DNA of 19,194 nucleotides. Origin: Candidatus Nealsonbacteria bacterium RBG_13_42_11. Its GTDB lineage: Bacteria > Patescibacteriota > Minisyncoccia > Minisyncoccales > RBG-13-42-11. The translations under genes and the position numbers were made by a program. The stretch is from contig MHLY01000007.1 in the NCBI GenBank assembly GCA_001821455.1, positions 146,733-165,926 on the forward strand. The letters are read 5' to 3'. The notes beneath the pieces were generated by a model. It searched no databases. It was not told the origin of the DNA and worked only from the letters and a program-made list of their open reading frames with translations. Shown here piece by piece: positions 11,802-17,912 of the stretch (position 1 is the stretch's first letter; each line of letters opens with the position of its first letter).

Positions 11802-12379
11802 TAATTGAAGGACTGGACGGTTCCGGCCAGTCAACTCAAACCGGATTATTAAGGGATTTTTTGATAAAAAAAGGGCAAGAAGTAATCTTAACAAAAGAAC
11901 CCACGCGGGATTCCGAAGCTGGAAAAAAGATTAAAGAAATTCTGGATGAAAAAATAAGAATTGAACCCCAAAAACTGCAGGATTTATTCGCTCAGGACAG
12001 GAAAGAACATTTGGAAAAATTAATAGTGCCTGCCCTAAAAGAAGGAAAAACGGTAATTTCCGACCGTTATTTTTTTTCCACTTTTGCTTACGGCGCAGCC
12101 GATGGATTGGATCTCGAGTGGCTGATTAAGCTAAATAATGATTTTTTATCGTCCGATTTGATTTTTATTTTAAAAGTCAGTCCCGAAGTTTGTGTCCAGC
12201 GGATTGAAAAAAGAGGGGAGGGAATAAAACTTTTTGAAAAAAAAGAAAAACTGGAGAAAGTTTGGAAAACCTACGAGATATTGCCAAGCCGTTTTAAAAA
12301 TGTTTATATGATAGATGGAGAAAAAACAATCGTGGAGGTTTTTTCCCAAATAAAAGATATAATCAAAAAAAGGAGGTAA
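11768..12379 (+). CDS. tmk: Thymidylate kinase, with Gln in place of the Walker A lysine
   Basis: Tmk phosphorylates dTMP to dTDP. The 203-residue product keeps the family layout: FIVIEGLDGSGQSTQ (about 10-24), the TKEPT motif (about 41-45), ISDRYFFSTFAYGAADG (DRY motif, about 97-113), and FILKVSPEVCVQRIEKRGE (about 137-155). The P-loop reads G-S-G-Q-S-T, so Q21 stands where nearly all P-loop kinases have Lys. The codon is CAG, one base from AAG. All other motifs are intact, so it is not an evident pseudogene. It overlaps the upstream kinase by 34 nt, and thyX begins 2 nt after its stop. Confidence 0.92.
   Translation: MQKNSYSGKFIVIEGLDGSGQSTQTGLLRDFLIKKGQEVILTKEPTRDSEAGKKIKEILDEKIRIEPQKLQDLFAQDRKEHLEKLIVPALKEGKTVISDRYFFSTFAYGAADGLDLEWLIKLNNDFLSSDLIFILKVSPEVCVQRIEKRGEGIKLFEKKEKLEKVWKTYEILPSRFKNVYMIDGEKTIVEVFSQIKDIIKKRR
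12371..12377 (+). promoter_or_regulatory. Strong ribosome-binding site of thyX
   Basis: AGGAGGT, four bases before ATG 12382 and overlapping the tmk stop. It is one of the few consensus Shine-Dalgarno sequences in the window, which suggests thyX is translated strongly relative to its neighbours. Confidence 0.75.
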
Positions 12380-12381
12380 AA

Positions 12382-13035
12382 ATGGCAAAGATTTTAAAAG
12401 ATCAGGGTAGCCATCGGATTTTAGCCATTATGGCCGGTCTTAACGGTGAAAATCCCTTGCAGTTAATTGAATTAGCCGGTAAAACTGCCTATCAAAGCAG
12501 GGAAAAAATTGATAATGAATCAGCTGCCAGATTTGTGCAGATGATAAAAAACAGAGGCCATAAAAGCGTTTTAGAGCACTCTTCCATGACGGTTGAGTTT
12601 AATGATGTTTCCCGGGGTTTTACTCACGAATTGGTTCGTCATCGGCTTGCCGCTTACACGCAGGAATCAACCCGTTATGTAGATGAGAGTGATTTCCGCG
12701 TGGTGATTCCGCCGGACAAAGATAAAGATGAAAAGCTGGTGGAATTGGATTTAGTCGGAGGAGAAAAGATAAAAGTTTCTTTTCAGGAATGGATGGATTT
12801 GAACGAGCAGATGTACCGGGGCTTGCGGCAGGCAAAATGGAAACCCGAAGATGCCAGACAGGTTCTGCCAACAGGCATCAAGGCTCAAATTGTAATAACT
12901 GCCAATTTTAGAGAATGGCGGCATGTATTTAAGCTAAGGACGGCTCCGGCCGCTCATTGGGAGATCAGGCGGGTTATGACAAATCTTTTAAAAGATGTTA
13001 AAGGCAGGGTGCCAATAATCTTTGATGATCTTTAA
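12382..13035 (+). CDS. thyX: FAD-dependent thymidylate synthase ThyX
   Basis: ThyX makes dTMP from dUMP using methylene-THF, FAD and NADPH, and releases THF so that no dihydrofolate reductase is needed. The 217-residue product has the defining motif RHR-x7-S (R86-H87-R88 to S96, followed by R98), preceded by SVLEHSSMTVEF (about 62-73). The C-terminal region has NFREWRHVFKLRTAPAAHWEIR, which is typical of the family. Length is normal. It is the last gene of the secE unit before a terminator. dCMP deaminase and tmk in the same unit give the steps before and after it. Confidence 0.97.
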   Translation: MAKILKDQGSHRILAIMAGLNGENPLQLIELAGKTAYQSREKIDNESAARFVQMIKNRGHKSVLEHSSMTVEFNDVSRGFTHELVRHRLAAYTQESTRYVDESDFRVVIPPDKDKDEKLVELDLVGGEKIKVSFQEWMDLNEQMYRGLRQAKWKPEDARQVLPTGIKAQIVITANFREWRHVFKLRTAPAAHWEIRRVMTNLLKDVKGRVPIIFDDL

Positions 13036-13054
13036 AGAATAACAGATACAAAGT

Positions 13055-13088
13055 AAGCTCTTCTGGTTTTATTCAGGAGAGCTTTTAT
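13055..13088 (+). terminator. Terminator after thyX
   Basis: AAGCTCTTCTG (13055-13065) pairs with CAGGAGAGCTT (13074-13084) with one T-G pair, followed by TTATATTT. Confidence 0.8.
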
Positions 13089-13090
13089 AT

Positions 13091-13119
13091 TTGTAAAAAT
13101 TCCCAAATTTTACTAAAAT
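13091..13119 (+). promoter_or_regulatory. Candidate promoter of glyA-folD-deoC-gatB
   Basis: TTGTAA (13091-13096), 17 bp, TAAAAT (13114-13119). The start would lie about 14 nt before glyA. The -35 element is weak, but the -10 is the same TAAAAT used before the tRNAs, pheS and the 17467 gene. Confidence 0.45.
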
Positions 13120-13139
13120 GAACAATAGGATTATTTTCT

Positions 13140-14414
13140 ATGAATTTGGCAAAAACCGACCCGAAAATCTACGATTTAATCAAAAAGGAAATTGAACGCC
13201 AGAAAGATGGTTTGGTTTTGATTCCTTCTGAAAACTACGCCAGCCCCGCGGTTTTATCCGCTATGGGCACGCCTTTGAGTAATAAATACTCGGAAGGTTA
13301 TCCTAAAAAGAGATATTACGGCGGAAACCAGTTTATTGATGAGATTGAAACTCTGGCCATTGAAAGAGCAAAGAAAATCTTTCATGCCGAACATGCTAAT
13401 GTCCAGCCCCACTCGGGCTCGCAGGCCAACGCCACGGTTTATTTAGCCTTATTGAATTATAGAGATAAAGTTTTAGGCATTGATTTATCAGCCGGCGGAC
13501 ATTTGACCCATGGTTCTCCGGTTAATTTTTCGGGGAAATTATATAATTTCGCTTATTATGGAGTAGATTCCAAAACCGAGAGGATTAATCTGAGAGAAGT
13601 GGAAAAAATCGCCAAAAAATTCAAACCAAAATTAATTATTGTCAGCACCACCGCTTATTCCAGAACGCTTGAGTTTAAAAAGTTCAGGAAAATCGCTGAT
13701 AGAATCAAAGCATACTTAATGGCTGATATTGCTCACATTGCGGGCTTGGTGGTGGCGGGACTTCATCCCCATCCTTTTCCTTGGTGCGATGTGGTGACTA
13801 CTACCACCCACAAAACATTAAGGGGTCCCAGAGGCGGTTTAATTCTTTGTAAAATAAAAGACAGATTGGACCCAAAAGGAAAATTAACGCTATCCCAAAA
13901 AATTGATAAAGCGGTTTTCCCGGGAACGCAAGGCGGACCCTTGGAGCACGTCATTGCCGCCAAAGCCGTTTGTTTTTTGGAAGCGATGAGACCCTCTTTT
14001 AAGAAATACCAAAAGCAGATTATTTTAAATGCCAGAGCTATGGCTGATGAATTCAAAAAACAGGGGATTAGAATTGTTTCAGGCGGAACCGACAACCATT
14101 TAATGGTCATAGATATTTCTCCTTTTAAAACAGAATCAAAAAGAATCCAGGATGAACTGGATGAAGTCGGCCTTTATGTCAACAGAAACGCCATTCCTTT
14201 TGATAAAAGGCCGCCCTATAATCCTTCGGGCATCAGATTGGGGAGCCCTGCCATAACCACTAGGGGCCTGAAAGAAAAAGAAGCCAGAGAAGTTGTCCGC
14301 TTGATTGTTTCTCTAATAAAAAACATCAAGAATACTAAAATTAAAAACCAGATTAAAAAAAGAGTGAAAGAAATCACCCGGAAATTCCCAATCTATGTTG
14401 ATTTTCAATGGTAA
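13140..14414 (+). CDS. glyA: Serine hydroxymethyltransferase
   Basis: GlyA is a PLP enzyme that turns serine and THF into glycine and methylene-THF, the one-carbon donor used by ThyX. The 424-residue product has LIPSENYASPAVLSAMG near the N terminus, QPHSGSQANATVY (PLP phosphate contact), ADIAHIAGLVVAGLHP with D196 and H199, and the Schiff-base lysine K225 in TTTTHKTLRGPRGG. The C-terminal NRNAIPFDKRPPYNPSGIRLGSPA is also typical (split here by no gap). Length is normal. It opens a new unit right after the thymidylate module and overlaps folD by 20 nt. Confidence 0.97.
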   Translation: MNLAKTDPKIYDLIKKEIERQKDGLVLIPSENYASPAVLSAMGTPLSNKYSEGYPKKRYYGGNQFIDEIETLAIERAKKIFHAEHANVQPHSGSQANATVYLALLNYRDKVLGIDLSAGGHLTHGSPVNFSGKLYNFAYYGVDSKTERINLREVEKIAKKFKPKLIIVSTTAYSRTLEFKKFRKIADRIKAYLMADIAHIAGLVVAGLHPHPFPWCDVVTTTTHKTLRGPRGGLILCKIKDRLDPKGKLTLSQKIDKAVFPGTQGGPLEHVIAAKAVCFLEAMRPSFKKYQKQIILNARAMADEFKKQGIRIVSGGTDNHLMVIDISPFKTESKRIQDELDEVGLYVNRNAIPFDKRPPYNPSGIRLGSPAITTRGLKEKEAREVVRLIVSLIKNIKNTKIKNQIKKRVKEITRKFPIYVDFQW

Positions 14415-15192
14415 AAAAGAGGCGGATAAGATTTTATCCGGATTAAAAAAAAAGATAAAAAAGGAGAAAACTAAACCGAAACTGGCCGTAATTTCAGTCG
14501 GGAAAAATTCCGCCTCAGAATTATTCATCAGGAATAAAAAAAGAGCGGCCCGGAAAACGGGAATTAAAATTTCCCACTATAAATTAAGAGAGAACACCAA
14601 AGAGAAGGAGATTATTGAATTAATCGGATATCTGAACAAAGATTTTTCAGTTAATGGTATAATTATTCAACTACCTCTGCTAAAGAAAATTAATCCAGAT
14701 AAAATTATCGGGAAAATTAATCCCATAAAAGACGTTGATGGCTTCCGGAGAAATACTCTCTTTTCTTCACCCTTGATTTCATCCATTCTGATCGTCTTAA
14801 GAAAATCAACTAAAAAATTAAAAGGGAAAAAAGTTTTTGCCCTGGTTAATTCCGATATTTTCGGGAAAACCCTGAAGAAATATCTGAAAAAAGAAAACAT
14901 CAGCATCAATTATTTAAAAAACAGGAAAAGTTCTGGAATAAAATCAGCCGATATTTTAATTACGGTTTTAGGGGCGCCCAATCTGATAAAAGAAAAAATG
15001 CTGAAAAAAGGAGTTGTTTTAATTGACGCCGGCATCAGTGTTATGGGCAAAAATAAAGTAAGAGGCGATGTAGACAGAAGAAATGTCCAAAATAAGGCGT
15101 CTTTTCTGACCCCTGTGCCGGGCGGCATCGGCCCCTTAACTATCGCCTTATTATTAAAAAACGTTTATTTGGCGTCTAAAAAGCATGAATAA
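14395..15192 (+). CDS. folD: FolD-family methylene-THF dehydrogenase/cyclohydrolase, divergent in the NADP site
   Basis: FolD interconverts methylene-, methenyl- and 10-formyl-THF. The 265-residue product is somewhat shorter than usual (about 280-300). Folate-site motifs are visible: SELFIRNKKRAARKTGI with the catalytic lysine K48, IIIQLPL (about 89-95), KDVDGF (112-117) and TPVPGGIGPLTIALLLKN (about 239-256). Two departures stand out: the active-site Tyr of the Y-x3-K motif is Phe (F44), and the dinucleotide loop that usually reads G-R-S-x2-V-G-x-P reads V-N-S-D-I-F-G-K-T (about 151-159). NADP binding or dehydrogenase activity may thus be altered while cyclohydrolase function remains. It overlaps glyA and deoC. 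Confidence 0.9.
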   Translation: MLIFNGKKEADKILSGLKKKIKKEKTKPKLAVISVGKNSASELFIRNKKRAARKTGIKISHYKLRENTKEKEIIELIGYLNKDFSVNGIIIQLPLLKKINPDKIIGKINPIKDVDGFRRNTLFSSPLISSILIVLRKSTKKLKGKKVFALVNSDIFGKTLKKYLKKENISINYLKNRKSSGIKSADILITVLGAPNLIKEKMLKKGVVLIDAGISVMGKNKVRGDVDRRNVQNKASFLTPVPGGIGPLTIALLLKNVYLASKKHE

Positions 15193-15880
15193 CATTGCTG
15201 GTTTGATTGACCAGACTTATCTTAAAAAAGGAGCCAGCGAAGAAGAAATCAGAAAAGTTGCTGAAGAAGCCAAAGAATACGGCTTCCGGGGTTTTTGCGT
15301 TTTTCCCGAGCATACAAAAATAGCCAAGGAGGTTTTAAAAGACAGCCGGGTTAAGGTGACCACTTTAATTGACGAGCCAACTGGAAGCAGCTCTCATGAT
15401 AACAGAAAAAAAATGATATTCAGTGCAAAAGAAAACGGCTCTGACGAAGTTGATGTAGTGATGAAAATTGATAACTTTAAAAATGGAAGATATTACGAAG
15501 TTTTAGAGGACTTAAAAGATATTTGTAAGATTCTGCCAACTAAAGTGATTATCGGCTCGGGCTACTTAACTGATGAGGAAATAAAGCAGGCCTCAGAAAT
15601 CGTAAAGAAGTCCGGAGCCATTTGCGTAAAAACAGCGACAGTGAACGATCCCTTAGACCATACGGAACTGCCCGAAAAAGCGAAACACGTAAAAATAATG
15701 AAAGAGTCCGCTCCGGGTTTATTGGTTAAAGCAGCCGGCGCCATCAGAACTTTGTCTGATTTGAAAATGATGGTTCAGGCCGGGGCTAATATTATTGGAA
15801 CCAGTTCCGGAAAGGAAATTGTTGATGAGACAAAAGGACAGGAAATAAAAGTATCAGAAGATTGGAGAAAAGTAGAGTAA
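15185..15880 (+). CDS. deoC: Deoxyribose-phosphate aldolase
   Basis: DeoC cleaves 2-deoxyribose-5-phosphate to glyceraldehyde-3-phosphate and acetaldehyde, or runs in reverse. The 231-residue TIM-barrel protein has IDQTYLKKGAS (family: IDHTLLKP), FCVFPEH, DEVDVVMKI with the catalytic Asp, the Schiff-base lysine in ICVKTAT (about 146-152), and the second lysine in LLVKAAGAIRT (about 180-190), then GANIIGTSSG phosphate-binding end. The usual GFP-L-G turn after strand 3 reads DEPTGSSSHD. Both catalytic Lys are present, so activity is likely. It overlaps folD by 8 nt and lies 15 nt before gatB. Confidence 0.93.
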   Translation: MNNIAGLIDQTYLKKGASEEEIRKVAEEAKEYGFRGFCVFPEHTKIAKEVLKDSRVKVTTLIDEPTGSSSHDNRKKMIFSAKENGSDEVDVVMKIDNFKNGRYYEVLEDLKDICKILPTKVIIGSGYLTDEEIKQASEIVKKSGAICVKTATVNDPLDHTELPEKAKHVKIMKESAPGLLVKAAGAIRTLSDLKMMVQAGANIIGTSSGKEIVDETKGQEIKVSEDWRKVE

Positions 15881-15895
15881 GAACCACATAAATCT

Positions 15896-17425
15896 ATGTA
15901 TAAACCTACCATTGGTTTAGAAATTCATATTGAACTTAATACCAAGAGTAAAATGTTTTGTTCTTGTAAGAATGACCCTGATGAAAGACGTCCCAATGTT
16001 AATATCTGCCCGGTATGCACGGCACAACCCGGTACGCTTCCCGTTATTAATGAAGAGGCAGTCAGAAAGGTAATAAAAACAGGACTGGCTTTAAATTGCC
16101 AGATTCCTGAATATTCAAAATTTGACAGAAAAAACTATTTTTATCCCGATCTGCCAAAAGGTTATCAGATATCACAATATGATAAACCTTTGTGTATAGG
16201 CGGTTTTCTTGAATTGGACAACAAAAAAATCAGGATTACCAGAGTTCATCTGGAAGAAGATACAGGAAGATTAGTACACATTACTAGACAGGAACAAATT
16301 GGAGATAATAGGAATGTAAGAATCAATAAAGAAACCAAAGAAGTTACGGGTATTAAGTTTAGTGCTCCGGAATTATACTCTTTAGTTGATTTCAACCGGG
16401 CCGGGATTCCTTTAATGGAATTAGTAACCGAGCCTGATATTACTTCAGCAAAGGAAGCCAAAGATTTTGCCGAAGAGCTGCATTTAATCATGCATTATCT
16501 TGGCGTTTCTGATGCTGACATGGAAAAAGGGCAGATGAGAGTGGAGGTTAATATCTCCCTTTCGGCTGATAAAAAACTTGGAACAAAAGTAGAAATTAAA
16601 AATTTGAATTCTTTCAGGGCGGTGGAACGGGGGATTGATTATGAAATTGAGCGCCAAACGGAAATCTTAAAATCCGGCAAAAAAATTATTCAGGAAACGC
16701 GGGGCTGGAACGATATTAAAGGCATTACCGTAAGCCAGAGAGAAAAAGAAGAAGCGCATGATTACCGATATTTCCCGGAACCTGATTTGCCGCCTCTCCA
16801 TCATAAAAAAGAATTTATTGACGAGATTCGGGCTAAAATACCCGAACTACCCCAAAAAAGAAGAGAAAGATTAAAAAGAGAGTATAAATTAGACGAAAAA
16901 AGTATTGAGATTTTTATTTATAAAAAAAACTTAGGAGAATATTTTGAAAAAGTAATCAGTGAATTTGAAGCTCATCTTCCCAAGGATAAACTTCATAATT
17001 TGATAAAAACAGCAGCCAATTATTTGATTACCGATTTACAGGGATTATTAAAAGGCGTTTCCGTTTCCGATAAAACTTTCTTAATTAGTGCGGAAAACTT
17101 CGCTGAGTTCATAAACCTGATTCAGGAAGGTAAAATTTCCAGTAAAATAGCCAAGCAGGTGTTAGCCGAGATGTTCAAAACCGGAGTCGACCCTTCCAAT
17201 ATTATTCAGGAAAAAGGACTGACTCAGATTACCGACGAAACCGAAATTGAGAAAATTATAAAAGAAATCATTTTAAATAATCCCAAAGCGGTTGCAGATT
17301 ATAAAGCGGGGAAAGAAAACGCCCTTCAGTTTTTAATCGGCAAAATTATGGCGCAAACTCGAGGTAAAGCCAATCCCCAGACCGCCCAAACAATTTTAAA
17401 TAGTACCTTGACAAAGACAAAATAA
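15896..17425 (+). CDS. gatB: Aspartyl/glutamyl-tRNA(Asn/Gln) amidotransferase subunit B
   Basis: GatB activates the mischarged Glu- or Asp-tRNA with ATP and receives ammonia from GatA. The 509-residue product has the N-terminal IGLEIHIELNTKSKMFCSC start, a zinc-type Cys set (C22, C24, C38, C41), KNYFYPDLPKGYQISQYD, HLEEDTGRL, and DFNRAGIPLMELVTEPD. It has KVEIKNLNSFRAVERGIDYE and the DYRYFPEPDLPP motif before the helical YqeY-like tail (about 335-509) that binds tRNA. It is a little longer than common GatB. It is encoded 14 kb from gatC-gatA, and a promoter for the next gene is embedded in its last codons. Confidence 0.97.
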   Translation: MYKPTIGLEIHIELNTKSKMFCSCKNDPDERRPNVNICPVCTAQPGTLPVINEEAVRKVIKTGLALNCQIPEYSKFDRKNYFYPDLPKGYQISQYDKPLCIGGFLELDNKKIRITRVHLEEDTGRLVHITRQEQIGDNRNVRINKETKEVTGIKFSAPELYSLVDFNRAGIPLMELVTEPDITSAKEAKDFAEELHLIMHYLGVSDADMEKGQMRVEVNISLSADKKLGTKVEIKNLNSFRAVERGIDYEIERQTEILKSGKKIIQETRGWNDIKGITVSQREKEEAHDYRYFPEPDLPPLHHKKEFIDEIRAKIPELPQKRRERLKREYKLDEKSIEIFIYKKNLGEYFEKVISEFEAHLPKDKLHNLIKTAANYLITDLQGLLKGVSVSDKTFLISAENFAEFINLIQEGKISSKIAKQVLAEMFKTGVDPSNIIQEKGLTQITDETEIEKIIKEIILNNPKAVADYKAGKENALQFLIGKIMAQTRGKANPQTAQTILNSTLTKTK

Positions 17426-17436
17426 AGTAGTAAAAT
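17408..17436 (+). promoter_or_regulatory. Promoter for the small gene at 17467
   Basis: TTGACA (17408-17413) inside the gatB end, 17-bp spacer, TAAAAT (17431-17436). Expected start is near 17443. An AGGGGGT purine run (17450-17456) before the ATG may serve as the ribosome-binding site. Confidence 0.65.
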
Positions 17437-17466
17437 ATTATTAAATATAAGGGGGTAAAGAAAGAA

Positions 17467-17712
17467 ATGAAAGAGATGCCTTGGGAAAAAATTACCCTGG
17501 GTGATGTCAAGAAACTTAGTATGGTGGGGGTAGCTGCAGAAGTAGACGGCGACAAAAAAGCCGTCAGAATTCACAAGCCAAAATCTTCTCCTGTTATCTA
17601 TGCGATAGGGCCGGAAGGAGAGGTGATTTCTCTGGAGACTTTATCTCTGGAGAGGCGGCAAGAGATTGTCGAGGAGTCAAAAAAGCATCGGCTTGATCAG
17701 GGCTGGTGCTAA
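17467..17712 (+). CDS. Small hypothetical protein (GDV..GDK type)
   Basis: No known family is recognised. The 81-residue product is soluble and charged, with ITLGDVKKLSMVGV at about 9-22, DGDKKAVRIHKP at about 27-38, a beta-rich SSPVIYAIGPEGEVISL (about 40-56), and a charged helix to the C terminus. It has its own promoter. Its N-terminal half resembles a 36-residue ORF immediately downstream (shared pattern T-x-G-D-x3-L-x3-G-V..DGDK), so the two may be paralogues or one a truncated copy. ATG 17476 is an alternative start. Confidence 0.7.
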   Translation: MKEMPWEKITLGDVKKLSMVGVAAEVDGDKKAVRIHKPKSSPVIYAIGPEGEVISLETLSLERRQEIVEESKKHRLDQGWC

Positions 17713-17716
17713 AAAA

Positions 17717-17722
17717 AGGAGG
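17717..17722 (+). promoter_or_regulatory. Ribosome-binding site for the 36-codon ORF
   Basis: AGGAGG, five bases before GTG 17728. This consensus site is the main reason to accept the short ORF. Confidence 0.65.
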
Positions 17723-17727
17723 TTAGC

Positions 17728-17838
17728 GTGGAAACGTTAACGGTAGGAGACCTTTCAAGTCTCCAAAAAAAAGGTGTCATCAGCCTCCCGAGAGACGGCG
17801 ATAAAAACTGTCTCAAGGGAGTGGTTGAGAGACCGTGA
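17728..17838 (+). CDS. Possible 36-residue small protein, similar to the gene before it
   Basis: GTG start with a consensus Shine-Dalgarno, ending at TGA. The product begins METLTVGDLSSLQKKGV and contains RDGDKNCLKGV. Aligned with residues 9-31 of the preceding protein it shares T, G-D, L, G-V and DGDK with a one-residue gap; the DNA around the DGDK codons is nearly identical (17544-17558 and 17793-17807). The downstream beta/helix part of the first protein is missing, so this is either a minimal paralogue or a truncated duplicate. The same bases fold into several hairpins, so an RNA role is an alternative. Confidence 0.5.
   Translation: METLTVGDLSSLQKKGVISLPRDGDKNCLKGVVERP
17746..17833 (+). 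ncRNA. Region of repeated, mutually exclusive GAGAC/GTCTC hairpins
   Basis: GGAGAC (17746-17751) pairs with GTCTCC (17759-17764). CCC-GA-GAGAC (17787-17796) pairs with GTCTC-AA-GGG (17810-17819). The same GTCTC can instead pair with GAGAC at 17829-17833. Five complementary pentamers in under 90 bases that can swap partners suggest a structured RNA or switch, although they also overlap the 36-codon ORF. Confidence 0.35.
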
Positions 17839-17843
17839 AGTAT

Positions 17844-17909
17844 AAAGGGGGAATGATCCGACTACGCCTAGAGAGATACTACGGGTAGTTAAAGGTTCTT
17901 CCCCCTTTT
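17844..17909 (+). terminator. Long-loop terminator between convergent genes
   Basis: AAAGGGGGAA (17844-17853) pairs with TTCCCCCTTT (17899-17908), followed by T. An inner hairpin ACTAC (17861-17865) / GTAGT (17885-17889) fits inside. It separates the + strand small gene from miaB-miaA on the other strand and could serve both. The large internal part is unusual for a simple terminator. Confidence 0.6.
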
Positions 17910-17912
17910 GCA

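Noticed and set aside
14321..14352. Possible further heptamer repeat near the end of glyA
   Set aside because: The stretch is simply A-rich with repeated Lys and Asn codons; the 7-bp phase is too weak to claim.
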